DNA of 50,237 nt from Verrucomicrobiaceae bacterium (GTDB taxonomy: Bacteria > Verrucomicrobiota > Verrucomicrobiia > Verrucomicrobiales > DEV007): the NCBI GenBank assembly GCA_004211885.1, contig SHBV01000020.1, positions 1-50,237 of the forward strand, in the 5' to 3' direction. A model generated the notes under the pieces. That model ran no database searches and had not been told where the DNA came from. It saw only the letters and a list, made by a program, of their open reading frames with translations. Shown piece after piece: positions 25,449-33,990 of the stretch. Made by a program: the position numbers and the translations under genes. The stretch's first letter is position 1; each line of letters starts with the position of its first letter.

Positions 25449-26501
25449 ATGTCTGATGTAGATTCAATGAGGGTAGCTGTGGTAGGTGCCAGTGGATATT
25501 CTGGCGCTGAACTGATCCGTATTTTGTTGGGCCATGAATTAGCGGAGCTGGTTTGTGTGACTTCGCGTGTTGAGTCTGGGCGTAAGTTATCAGAGGTTTT
25601 TCCTAGATTTAGAGGAGCTGAAGTTGCTGATAAGCTTGAATTTATAGAGCCTTCCATTGATCTTATTGTTAAGAGTGGGGCAGAGGTGGTTTTTTTGGCT
25701 CTTCCTCATGGTGTTGCTGCTGAGTATGCTGGTCCGTTAGTTGATTCAGGGTTGAAGGTGATAGACTTGAGTGCTGATTTCCGGATTGCAGACCCTCAGG
25801 TCTATGCAGACTTTTATGGAGCTGATCACCCTGATCCGGATCGACTCCCTGATGCGGTTTACGGATTGCCTGAAATTAGGCCTAATGAGATTGCTGAATC
25901 AAAGTTAGTGGCCTCTCCGGGCTGTTATCCCACGAGTATCATATTGCCTTTAATTCCAATTCTTCAGGAGGGCCTTATTGATGATTCTTCCATACATGTT
26001 GTCAGCATGAGTGGGACCAGCGGTGCAGGTAAGAAAGCTGATGCGGCATTACTCTTTGCAGAGTGTAATGAAAGCGTCAGGCCCTATTCAGTTCCCAAGC
26101 ATCGCCATTTAAGTGAAATAGAACAGGAACTGTCACTTGCTGCAGGTAACAATGTGACCATATCCTTTACGCCGGTACTCGTGCCAGTCACTGCCGGTAT
26201 ATGTTCGATCATTTATGCCACGTCCAGAGATGGATCTAGCAATGAAGATGTGAAGAGAGCTCTGGAAAACAAATATTCAGAGGCGCCCTTTGTAAGACTC
26301 TTGGGTGAGAGTTCTCCTCCTGATACAAAAAATGTGACTCAGACAAATTATATAGACATTAGCTGGTCATATGATGAACGAAGTGATCGTTTCATTTTCA
26401 TGAGTGCAGAGGACAATTTGATTAAGGGAGCATCGGGTCAGGCAATACAAAGCTTTAACTTAATGTGTGGCTTTGATCAGACCATTGGACTTGTTATATA
26501 G
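25449..26501 (+). CDS. argC: N-acetyl-gamma-glutamyl-phosphate reductase
   Basis: About 350 residues. ArgC reduces N-acetylglutamyl phosphate to the semialdehyde with NADPH, the third step of arginine synthesis. The Rossmann motif VAVVGASGYSGAELIR starts the protein. The catalytic cysteine is in SPGCYPTS near residue 155, and KHRHLSEIEQEL and MSGTSGAGKKAD are family motifs. The frame extends upstream to a TTG at 25422. ATG 25449 (MSDVDSM) or ATG 25470 directly before the Rossmann strand are better starts, and no strong ribosome-binding site decides between them. It is the first gene of the arg cluster. Confidence 0.93.
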   Translation: MSDVDSMRVAVVGASGYSGAELIRILLGHELAELVCVTSRVESGRKLSEVFPRFRGAEVADKLEFIEPSIDLIVKSGAEVVFLALPHGVAAEYAGPLVDSGLKVIDLSADFRIADPQVYADFYGADHPDPDRLPDAVYGLPEIRPNEIAESKLVASPGCYPTSIILPLIPILQEGLIDDSSIHVVSMSGTSGAGKKADAALLFAECNESVRPYSVPKHRHLSEIEQELSLAAGNNVTISFTPVLVPVTAGICSIIYATSRDGSSNEDVKRALENKYSEAPFVRLLGESSPPDTKNVTQTNYIDISWSYDERSDRFIFMSAEDNLIKGASGQAIQSFNLMCGFDQTIGLVI

Positions 26502-26567
26502 TAATGAGCTGAACTTAAGTTTGTTCTGTTCGAAGGATTTTAAAAATTGGATTAAATAGAGTCGCGA

Positions 26568-27797
26568 ATGGCAGAAATAATAACAAAACTACGTACTGCA
26601 AGGTTACCGGTTGGTTTCCGGGCAGCCGGTATCTCCAGCGGCATTAAGGAGAATGGAGCCAAGGATCTTGGTATGGTGATTTCTGATTTTCCGACTGCCT
26701 CTGCTGCCACATTTACGACGAACCGGATAAAGGCAGCGCCGGTCAGATTATCACAGCGTCATCTGAGGCACGGCGATATCCGTGCTTTAATTGTAAATAG
26801 TGGCAATGCAAATGCCTGTAACGGCAAGCAAGGGTTCAATGATGCTAAATTGATGACCCAATTTGCGGCATCTTCCCTTGGATTGGATCCTAGTCAGATC
26901 TTTGTTTGTTCGACCGGAATCATCGGGTATCCACTTCCCGTTGAAAAAGTGCAGATAGCAGCTCCCAAGATAGTAAAAAAATTAAGAGTCTCCGGTTGGA
27001 GGGATTTTTCCCAATCCATAATGACTAGTGATAAAGTGAATAAAGTCAGTTCTTTTAAAACTTTAATTGGTGGCAAGGAGATTACTGTCACTGGAGCAGC
27101 AAAGGGCTCGGGAATGATAGCGCCGAACATGGCGACGATGCTTGCTTTCTTCGTGACTGATGCGTCGATATCAGAAAATGATTTGCGTGAACATACTAAG
27201 CGAGCCGTCGATGACACATTTAATTGCATTAGCGTTGATGGTGATATGAGTACCAATGACACTGTGCTTGTTTTGGCCAATGGCGCTGCTAAGAACCGTC
27301 AACCCAGAAAAGGATCTAAAGATTCAAATCGTTTCGGTGAGGCGCTGAGGCATGTAATGCTGGACCTTGCAAAGCAACTCGTTCGAGATGGAGAAGGGGC
27401 AAGTAAATTCATAAGGGTAGAGGTTCAAGGCGCATCTTCAGAATTAGATGCTAAAAAGGTGGCAAGGGCCGTTGCAGAATCTTCTCTGGTCAAGTGCTCC
27501 TGGAATGGTTCGGACCCTAACTGGGGAAGAGTAATTGATGCGGTGGGCTATGCCGGGGCAAGAGTCGATGAAAATAAGGTGGATATTTATTTCGGTCCAT
27601 TGCCGGCAGCGATTAATGGAAAGGTGGCTCCGACTCCAATAGGAAAATTAAAGGCTCAAGTAGCAAAAAAAGAATTCACATTACGTATTAATCTTAATAT
27701 CGGAAAAGGATCCCATAGAGTATTTACCTCTGATTTGTCAGAAGAATATGTCGCATATAATAGGCTCGAATATGCTCTAAAGATTCAGGGACGTTGA
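26568..27797 (+). CDS. argJ: Bifunctional ornithine acetyltransferase/N-acetylglutamate synthase
   Basis: 409 residues. ArgJ moves the acetyl group from N-acetylornithine to glutamate, closing the acetyl cycle; some members also make acetylglutamate from acetyl-CoA. The self-cleavage and nucleophile motif KGSGMIAPNMATMLAFF (catalytic Thr in ATM) lies near residue 195, with NSGNANACNG and the C-terminal SDPNWGRVIDAVGYAG also diagnostic. argC ends 66 bases upstream. A terminator-like hairpin lies between it and argB. Confidence 0.95.
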   Translation: MAEIITKLRTARLPVGFRAAGISSGIKENGAKDLGMVISDFPTASAATFTTNRIKAAPVRLSQRHLRHGDIRALIVNSGNANACNGKQGFNDAKLMTQFAASSLGLDPSQIFVCSTGIIGYPLPVEKVQIAAPKIVKKLRVSGWRDFSQSIMTSDKVNKVSSFKTLIGGKEITVTGAAKGSGMIAPNMATMLAFFVTDASISENDLREHTKRAVDDTFNCISVDGDMSTNDTVLVLANGAAKNRQPRKGSKDSNRFGEALRHVMLDLAKQLVRDGEGASKFIRVEVQGASSELDAKKVARAVAESSLVKCSWNGSDPNWGRVIDAVGYAGARVDENKVDIYFGPLPAAINGKVAPTPIGKLKAQVAKKEFTLRINLNIGKGSHRVFTSDLSEEYVAYNRLEYALKIQGR

Positions 27798-27833
27798 TTC
27801 TGCTCGTTACTATAGTAGACTGTAGATGTTCCT

Positions 27834-27866
27834 GCGCCTAGAATAGGCGTGGGTTTTTCTTTTTCA
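27834..27866 (+). terminator. Intrinsic-terminator-like hairpin between argJ and argB
   Basis: CGCCTA (27835-27840) pairs perfectly with TAGGCG (27844-27849) around GAA, extended by a G-T pair, and is followed by GGG and two runs of five T (27854-27858 and 27861-27865 region). It sits within the presumed arg operon, 26 bases before the argB ATG. It could end an argCJ transcript or act as an attenuator. The palindrome TACTATAGTA (27808-27817) lies just upstream. Confidence 0.7.
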
Positions 27867-27875
27867 GTTCATAAG

Positions 27876-28769
27876 ATGTCCGAGCATTCAGAATCATTAC
27901 GCGAGCACATTGACAAAGCGGCAACGCTTGTCGAGGCGCTTCCCTATATTCAGGAGTTCAGAGGAAAGTGCTTCCTGATTAAATTGGGTGGATCCGCAAT
28001 GGAGGACTCTGAATTGCTTGATGCTTTATTAAGAGATGTGGTTTTACTTGAGGCGGTGGGAATTAATCCGGTCATTGTTCATGGCGGCGGCAAGGCAATA
28101 TCGGAGGCCATGGAAAGATCCGGCATTGAACCTAAATTTATTTCAGGACAAAGGTTCACAGATCAAGAGTCAATAAAGATTGTTGAGAATACGCTTGGAG
28201 AAAAGGTTAACTCTAATCTCGTGGCATCAGTGCAATCCCACGGAGGCAAAGCCGTTGGGGTTTCAGGAACAGAAGTTTTTATGTCCGATAGAATGCTTGG
28301 AATGGATGAGAATGGAAATGAAGTTGATCTCGGTTATGTGGGAAGTGTCAAGGAATGTCATGTGGAGGCTTTGCAAGAGTTAATTCTTAAGGATACTATT
28401 CCGATAGTCTCTCCCTTATCAAAAGAAGCGTGCTCAGGGAACACGTTGAATACTAATGCGGATCTTGCAGCAAGTGCTTTGGCCGGGTCAATGGACGTGG
28501 CAAAGCTAGTGTATATTAGTGATGTTTTGGGGGTCATGAGGGATCCGGATGTGGATGAGAGTCTGATTCATAGTATCTGTTGCTCGGAAGTTGAGACTCT
28601 TGCGCATGAAGGTGTTATTAGTGGGGGAATGCTTCCCAAGTTACGGTCAGCCGTTGATGCTATAGGATCAGGTGTAGGAAAGATTCATTTAATTGATGGC
28701 AGAATACCCCACTCATTATTGTTGGAGATATTTACGAATACAGGGGTCGGTACAGAGATAGTTCCATGA
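27876..28769 (+). CDS. argB: Acetylglutamate kinase
   Basis: 297 residues from ATG 27876. A GTG at 27849 is open but falls inside the terminator-like hairpin and adds a non-homologous N-terminus. ArgB phosphorylates N-acetylglutamate with ATP, the second and usually feedback-regulated step. Amino-acid-kinase motifs: FLIKLGGSAMED (phosphate-binding lysine), VIVHGGGKAI (substrate glycines), NTNADLAASALAG, and KLVYISDVLGVM near residue 210. Its last bases overlap the argD start (ATGA). Confidence 0.95.
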   Translation: MSEHSESLREHIDKAATLVEALPYIQEFRGKCFLIKLGGSAMEDSELLDALLRDVVLLEAVGINPVIVHGGGKAISEAMERSGIEPKFISGQRFTDQESIKIVENTLGEKVNSNLVASVQSHGGKAVGVSGTEVFMSDRMLGMDENGNEVDLGYVGSVKECHVEALQELILKDTIPIVSPLSKEACSGNTLNTNADLAASALAGSMDVAKLVYISDVLGVMRDPDVDESLIHSICCSEVETLAHEGVISGGMLPKLRSAVDAIGSGVGKIHLIDGRIPHSLLLEIFTNTGVGTEIVP

Positions 28770-30055
28770 GCCAAGAAAAACAGACATCAACCGTTGATCT
28801 TTATAGTCAATACGTTGCACCTACTTATGGGAGATTTAAGATTTGTCCTAAAAGAGGAGAGGGTGTTTTTCTTTGGGATGAGAATGGGACTAGGTACTTG
28901 GATTTCAGTGGTGGCGTTGCCGTTAATTCTTTAGGCCATTCGCATCCGGATTTACTTAAGGCAATATCTGATCAGGCGACCGATCTGATCCATTGCTCTA
29001 ACCTTTATCAGCACAGGGGTCAGGCCGAGTTGGCCCGTTTACTCACGGAGAAGGTCGTGAGAATTAACGGGAAGTGTTTTTTCTGCAATAGTGGGGCTGA
29101 GGCAAATGAAGGTCTTATTAAACTTGCCCGAAAATTTGGTGAAATTTCTCCATCATCTACTGGAGAGCCGAGGCATGAGATAGTGAGTTTTTACGGTTCT
29201 TTTCATGGACGCACGACTGGGGGCATGGCAGCCACGGGTCAGGAGAAAATTAGGTCCGGTTTTGGTCCGTTAATGGAAGGGTTCAAGTATTTGCCGTTCA
29301 ATGATGTGGACGAACTTTTGAATGGTGTCGGTGACAATACTGCAGCCATTCTCATGGAGCCGGTTCAGGGAGAAGGGGGGATCAATGTGGCTTCTGAGGA
29401 ATTTTTATCTGCGGTGCAGGAACTTTGTCAAACTAGAAACATATTGTTGTTTTTTGATGAGGTTCAATGCGGAATGGGTCGTTGCGGTGATCTGTGTGGA
29501 TGGAGAATGATATCCAATGATCAAGAGATTAAACCTGATGCAATATCATGGGCAAAGGGATTGGGCGGCGGCTTTCCGATAGGAGCAATTTGGATAGCAG
29601 ATAAAGGTGTTAATGATTTAAAACTCTGTGATTTATTAAGTCCAGGGACTCATGGTTCAACTTTTGGAGGATCCCCATTAGCCAGTTCAGTTGCATCAAC
29701 GGTGGTCAAAAAAATTATTGATGAAAAAATTTGTGATAATGTAATCAAAATCGGTGAGCTGGTAAAAAATCATCTGCAGTCGCATCCGATATCCCTCATC
29801 ACTGAATTGCGTGGCCTTGGCCTTATGCTTGGATTCCAGGTTGATGTTAAAGCCATTAACGGGATAGAGGGTTTTCAAAAAACAAATAAAACTCCTGCTC
29901 TTTTTCTCGTTGAGTTGTTGGCCGAATCAGGTTTACTGACTGTTCCAGCAGGGCCAGATGTGATTAGATGGCTTCCTCCACTCAATGTGAAGGAAGAACA
30001 GATAATGGAGGCTTTGGATATTATGAGAACTGTTTTTGAGAAGATTAATACATGA
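28766..30055 (+). CDS. argD: Acetylornithine aminotransferase
   Basis: 429 residues. A class III PLP aminotransferase converting N-acetylglutamate semialdehyde to N-acetylornithine. Signatures: FSGGVAVNSLGHSHP near residue 48, FCNSGAEANEGLIKLAR, FHGRTTGGMAATGQ, LLFFDEVQCGMGR (PLP-contacting Asp), and the Schiff-base lysine in SWAKGLGGGFPIGA near residue 265. It overlaps argB and argF by four bases each (ATGA), showing translational coupling. Members of this family may also act as succinyldiaminopimelate aminotransferases. Confidence 0.95.
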   Translation: MSQEKQTSTVDLYSQYVAPTYGRFKICPKRGEGVFLWDENGTRYLDFSGGVAVNSLGHSHPDLLKAISDQATDLIHCSNLYQHRGQAELARLLTEKVVRINGKCFFCNSGAEANEGLIKLARKFGEISPSSTGEPRHEIVSFYGSFHGRTTGGMAATGQEKIRSGFGPLMEGFKYLPFNDVDELLNGVGDNTAAILMEPVQGEGGINVASEEFLSAVQELCQTRNILLFFDEVQCGMGRCGDLCGWRMISNDQEIKPDAISWAKGLGGGFPIGAIWIADKGVNDLKLCDLLSPGTHGSTFGGSPLASSVASTVVKKIIDEKICDNVIKIGELVKNHLQSHPISLITELRGLGLMLGFQVDVKAINGIEGFQKTNKTPALFLVELLAESGLLTVPAGPDVIRWLPPLNVKEEQIMEALDIMRTVFEKINT

Positions 30056-30957
30056 AAAACTTTCTTTCTATAGAGGCATGCAGCCGGGCAGAAATTGAGG
30101 AACTTGTTGAGTCTTCGATTTCATTAAAAGAGGCAAGGAATACAAGTAATTTTTCCAGTAAACCCTTATCGGATCAATGTTGGGGTATTATTTTTAGTAA
30201 AGCTTCGACCCGTACCAGAATCAGTTTTGAGGTCGGAATAAGAGAGCTAGGAGGTTCTGCTATGTTTTTATCGCCAAGAGATTTGCAGCTTGGTAGGGGC
30301 GAGCCGATTAAAGATACTGCACGTGTAATGGGCAGGATGCTTCATGGAGCGGTGATCAGAAATGACTCTCAGGTCGAAGTTGAGCAATTTGCTGAGTTAT
30401 CAGATATCCCGACTATCAATGCTCTCACGGATCAAGAGCATCCATGTCAGATCATAGCAGATCTACTTAGTGTCCGGGAAAGTCTTGGAGGCTGGGAAGA
30501 CAAGAAAGTGGTTTTTCTGGGTGATGTTGATTGTAATGTTGCACATTCTTGGGTTTGGGCGGCAAAGCATTTGGGGTTTCAACTTGTGCTATCTGGCCCA
30601 TCTGAAATTTGTTCGCCTGTGAATTATCTAGAGGGATTAAAATGTTCTAATGTTTCTTTCGTGGAGGATCCATTTGTTGCCGTTGCGGATGCGAATGTGC
30701 TCTATACGGATGTCTGGGTCAGTATGGGAATGGAAGATGAAGCGACTAAGAGAGAGGGCGCTTTCACTGATTATCAAATTAATGAAAAGATTATTAGTTT
30801 GGCTGATTCAAATGCTATGGTCATGCATTGCTTGCCGGCGTACAGAGATAAAGAGATAAGTGAGAGCACTTTTGAAGCTCATGCAGAAACAATATTTTCT
30901 CAGGCGGAGAACCGTTTGCATGCGCAGAAAGCGATAATGAAAAATCTAGCCACTTAG
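30052..30957 (+). CDS. argF: Ornithine carbamoyltransferase
   Basis: 301 residues. Joins ornithine and carbamoyl phosphate to citrulline. Carbamoyl-phosphate motif STRTR is in SKASTRTRISFEVG (near residue 52), and DQEHPCQIIADL and HCLPAYR (near residue 260) mark the carbamoyl- and ornithine-binding sites. It starts within the argD stop (ATGA) and ends the arg cluster; the next gene is convergent with one base between stops. Confidence 0.96.
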   Translation: MKNFLSIEACSRAEIEELVESSISLKEARNTSNFSSKPLSDQCWGIIFSKASTRTRISFEVGIRELGGSAMFLSPRDLQLGRGEPIKDTARVMGRMLHGAVIRNDSQVEVEQFAELSDIPTINALTDQEHPCQIIADLLSVRESLGGWEDKKVVFLGDVDCNVAHSWVWAAKHLGFQLVLSGPSEICSPVNYLEGLKCSNVSFVEDPFVAVADANVLYTDVWVSMGMEDEATKREGAFTDYQINEKIISLADSNAMVMHCLPAYRDKEISESTFEAHAETIFSQAENRLHAQKAIMKNLAT

Positions 30958-30958
30958 A

Positions 30959-32350
30959 TTAGGCAAGTTCTAGATATCCTAGCCCTTTCAAATAATTCAG
31001 TATCAATTCACAAGATTCTTCAGCTGTTTGATTGGTTGTCTGCACAATTAATTCAGCATCTGTAGGTTCTTCATAAGGGTCAGAAATACCCGTAAAATGT
31101 TTAATTTCTCCTGACCGGGCTTTGGCATAGAGGCCTTTCCTATCTCTTGCTTCACAAATATCTAAAGGAGTCGCTACATGAATAAGTATAAACCCAGCAT
31201 TAGGCTCGATGCTTTGGCGTATTTCTTTACGTATTGAATCATAAGGGGCAATAGGAGCACAGATTGCGATCCCACCATTTTTACTTATTTCATTCGCTAC
31301 GAATCCGATGCGTTGCAAGTTTATGAGTCTATGATCTTTCGAAAACCCAAGTTCTGAACAAAGGTTTTTCCTTACAACATCACCATCAAGAAGGGTGATG
31401 CATTTCTTGGTTAATTCTAGCATCTTAATTTGTAGAATCTTAGCGATAGTTGATTTTCCTGATCCAGATAAACCTGTGAAGAAAATAGTCATCCCTTTTT
31501 GCTTCGGCGGAGGATTGATGGAATTAATTTCCTCTAAGACTGTATCGAAAGTTTCTTCGGAGGACCCTTTTGGTAAGGTGAAGACATTGATAACGGAATG
31601 CTCCTTTACCAAACTCATATCACCATCCGAGATGAGAGAAGAGCATCCATAGCCTTTCAATAAGATTGCGTATTGGAGCCATTCTTCGGCATTTACTGGG
31701 GCATGGCCAGGAAGAATGGATAAAGTGTATTGGTCATTAGATAATTCCGATAATGCTGCTTTAATGCACCTCAATCTTGAGTGACTTTCTATTGGGTCGT
31801 CGGAAAATAGTTGAATTGATAGTTTTGTTTTGTGGACTTTGATATGGTCTTTCAAAGCTTCCATTTCGACTTTGTGTAATAAATTAGTACATGTAAGAAC
31901 TGTATCTTCTTTGGGGTTCACTTCTTTTTGATATAAACGCAGCTCTTTATGATCGTAATGCATTGGCATTTCGATCCCTTCGATTGGACCCCCCAAATAG
32001 TTAGTGCCTTTAAAATTAAAGAGGTCCTCTATTAATAAGATTGCAAGAAGAACGCCTTCTTGGTCTCGGAGAGCAAGCCGATCTCCTTCATTGAGACATC
32101 TAAATAATTTTTCCTCTACTTCGAGTGATAATGGTTTTGCCCATAACGTCCCATCAGTTAAATGTATAGAGTTAACTACAGAAACGTGGTCGGATTCGTT
32201 TAAATATCCAGTCAGCGGTTTGTAAGCTCCTGCAATTAGGAGTTCAAGGTCATGAGTTTGATTCCTTGTAAGATCATGCGAAGCATACTCATTTGAATTC
32301 AGTTTTAATTCTGCGGCACGTTTTGTATCTACCAAGAGTTTGGATTTCAT
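30959..32350 (-). CDS. Adenylylsulfate kinase with degenerate ATP-sulfurylase-like N-terminus
   Basis: 463 residues. The C-terminal ~175 residues are a complete APS kinase: P-loop TGLSGSGKST near 295, LDGDVVRKNL, LINLQRIGFVA, ICAPIAPY, DICEARDRKGLYAKA. This enzyme makes PAPS from adenylylsulfate and ATP. Residues ~1-125 match the PUA-like N-terminal domain of ATP sulfurylase (HDLELLIAGAYKPLTGYL, DGTLWAKPLSLEV). The middle (~125-285) is where the sulfurylase catalytic domain should be. It is short and lacks QxRNPxHxxH and the GRDHAG motif, so sulfurylase activity is unlikely. A regulatory role, as in fungal allosteric domains, is one idea. It lies 27 bases after the unknown gene 32378-33877 on the same strand. 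Confidence 0.85.
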   Translation of the reverse strand: MKSKLLVDTKRAAELKLNSNEYASHDLTRNQTHDLELLIAGAYKPLTGYLNESDHVSVVNSIHLTDGTLWAKPLSLEVEEKLFRCLNEGDRLALRDQEGVLLAILLIEDLFNFKGTNYLGGPIEGIEMPMHYDHKELRLYQKEVNPKEDTVLTCTNLLHKVEMEALKDHIKVHKTKLSIQLFSDDPIESHSRLRCIKAALSELSNDQYTLSILPGHAPVNAEEWLQYAILLKGYGCSSLISDGDMSLVKEHSVINVFTLPKGSSEETFDTVLEEINSINPPPKQKGMTIFFTGLSGSGKSTIAKILQIKMLELTKKCITLLDGDVVRKNLCSELGFSKDHRLINLQRIGFVANEISKNGGIAICAPIAPYDSIRKEIRQSIEPNAGFILIHVATPLDICEARDRKGLYAKARSGEIKHFTGISDPYEEPTDAELIVQTTNQTAEESCELILNYLKGLGYLELA

Positions 32351-32377
32351 TAGACAACAAATGAGACAAAGGTTTTT

Positions 32378-33877
32378 TTATTTACTGTCCTTTGGGTCTT
32401 GATCAGTTTTTTGATTGCCATTTATTAGGGAAGGCCCGTCATCTTTTTTAGTTTTCCCTTGATCAGTTTTTGGAGGTTTAGCTTTTGCCAGTTCTATTTT
32501 ACCGTCTCCAAAAGCAATCACGGCCCCTTCACGAAGTAACCAGTTTAAATCTTTAAGTACTTGAATTTGTTCAGGCCCCAAGTTTGTTTCAGCTTCAGAT
32601 GATTCATCGGTCGTTGCGTTTTTTGAGGAAAGGTTAGCTTCTTCTCCATCTCCTGCGCTGGTATTAGCTTCTGTCGAATCTTCTCTAGTTGTTCTGTTCT
32701 TAGAATTTTCACTATTAATATTATAGGGCGCAATGCCGTCAATAAGCTCTTTACTAGTTACACGTTTATTTTTACCGATGAACGTTACAATTGCATTAAT
32801 TGCTTCAGATAATGTATCTTCTGAAGAGATAGGCTTTGGTCGACAAACACATGCAAAAATTTTCTTCCCACGTTTAAAAAATTTCAGTCCTTGATCACCT
32901 AATATTTTGCACAGTGGATTTACAAGGCTCGCTGGATGTTTTCTTGCATGTGTAGAAGCATTTTTAAGCAGGGATAAAAGGCCAGCAGATAATTTTTTAC
33001 CATCTATTTTACCCGGAACAATAGCACTCTTCGAGGATTGAATTAACTCATCTGAGTGATTGGCTAGAAAGTGAGCTTCGGCTTCCTCTTTGTTTTTCAA
33101 GACTAGATTTTCATCACCTTCAACAGATGCTTTGTAAGTGTACTGCTTCTGAAGGCTTTGCTCTTTTTTCCATTCTTCGATTGTCTCCTCATTCTGTTCG
33201 ACGCGGATTTTATTTTTGAATCTTTCAATCGGCATGTTTGCAAAATTACTGCGATGCAATTGTGCAATTGACGTTTGATAGGAATGGTGATTCGGAGGAC
33301 CGATGAGGGTCCCACTAATTCCGCAAGTAGCTATGGAGGTAAAATTTCCTTTTGGTGGATCAACTTCGATTGTTTCCTCATTGTAAAATTCGGAGAACTT
33401 TTTAGTCCTAATTAGATTGGATTCAGCTTCATCTCGGCTCAACCAAATAGAGTTATCAGTGAGTCCAGAAAAAAGTTCTTTTCCAGAACTCTCATCGCAT
33501 TCAAAAGATACATTGTAGCGTTCTCTATCAGCTAATATTAGTCTGGCAATTTCAAATACTGAATATGCTCTTGCTGTTTTTTTAATTTGGTCAGCAATTT
33601 TCAATAAGCTGTCTTCACTTGGCTTTAGGATTGCATTGATACCTTGAGGTACTTGGATATGTTGAGCGCCTTTTTTTGAATCTGCTGAGCGGTTCCTGTT
33701 CCGATCCTTGCCTCTTTCCCAGTTCTTTCTTTTAAAAGGTTTCTTGCTTGAGTCGCCGTTTCTTCTTGTTTTTCTGTCGTGATGTTTGGCTTTTGAATCA
33801 GTGCTTTTCGATGGTTCTTTGAGCCAATCTGGCATCAGTTGCAGATCAGATAGATCAACGGGAGTAGAATCGGTCAT
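32378..33877 (-). CDS. Unrecognised protein, possibly nucleic-acid binding
   Basis: 499 residues; I do not recognise a named family. Residues ~25-70 are very basic and low-complexity (KRKNWERGKDRNRNRS). Residues ~75-350 look globular, with a helix-rich AYSVFEIARLILADRERYNV, a ISGTLIGPPNHHSYQ segment near 190, and FKNKIRVEQNEETIEEWKKEQ. Residues ~390-440 are acidic, Ser/Thr-rich and likely disordered. A short winged-helix-like stretch (LKDLNWLLREGAVIAF) precedes a second charged tail. No signal peptide or membrane segment. The basic tail and compact C-terminal segment suggest RNA or DNA binding, which is inference only. It is on the same strand as gpsA (113 bases upstream). Confidence 0.8.
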   Translation of the reverse strand: MTDSTPVDLSDLQLMPDWLKEPSKSTDSKAKHHDRKTRRNGDSSKKPFKRKNWERGKDRNRNRSADSKKGAQHIQVPQGINAILKPSEDSLLKIADQIKKTARAYSVFEIARLILADRERYNVSFECDESSGKELFSGLTDNSIWLSRDEAESNLIRTKKFSEFYNEETIEVDPPKGNFTSIATCGISGTLIGPPNHHSYQTSIAQLHRSNFANMPIERFKNKIRVEQNEETIEEWKKEQSLQKQYTYKASVEGDENLVLKNKEEAEAHFLANHSDELIQSSKSAIVPGKIDGKKLSAGLLSLLKNASTHARKHPASLVNPLCKILGDQGLKFFKRGKKIFACVCRPKPISSEDTLSEAINAIVTFIGKNKRVTSKELIDGIAPYNINSENSKNRTTREDSTEANTSAGDGEEANLSSKNATTDESSEAETNLGPEQIQVLKDLNWLLREGAVIAFGDGKIELAKAKPPKTDQGKTKKDDGPSLINGNQKTDQDPKDSK

Positions 33878-33990
33878 AATTATGAATTGGAAATCAAGTA
33901 CTCAGGAAAATCCGTCAGCTCAAATAAAACTCATTATTAAGTTATAAATAGTTTTTGTAGTCTTTTAAAGAATTACTTTAAGATACAGAA

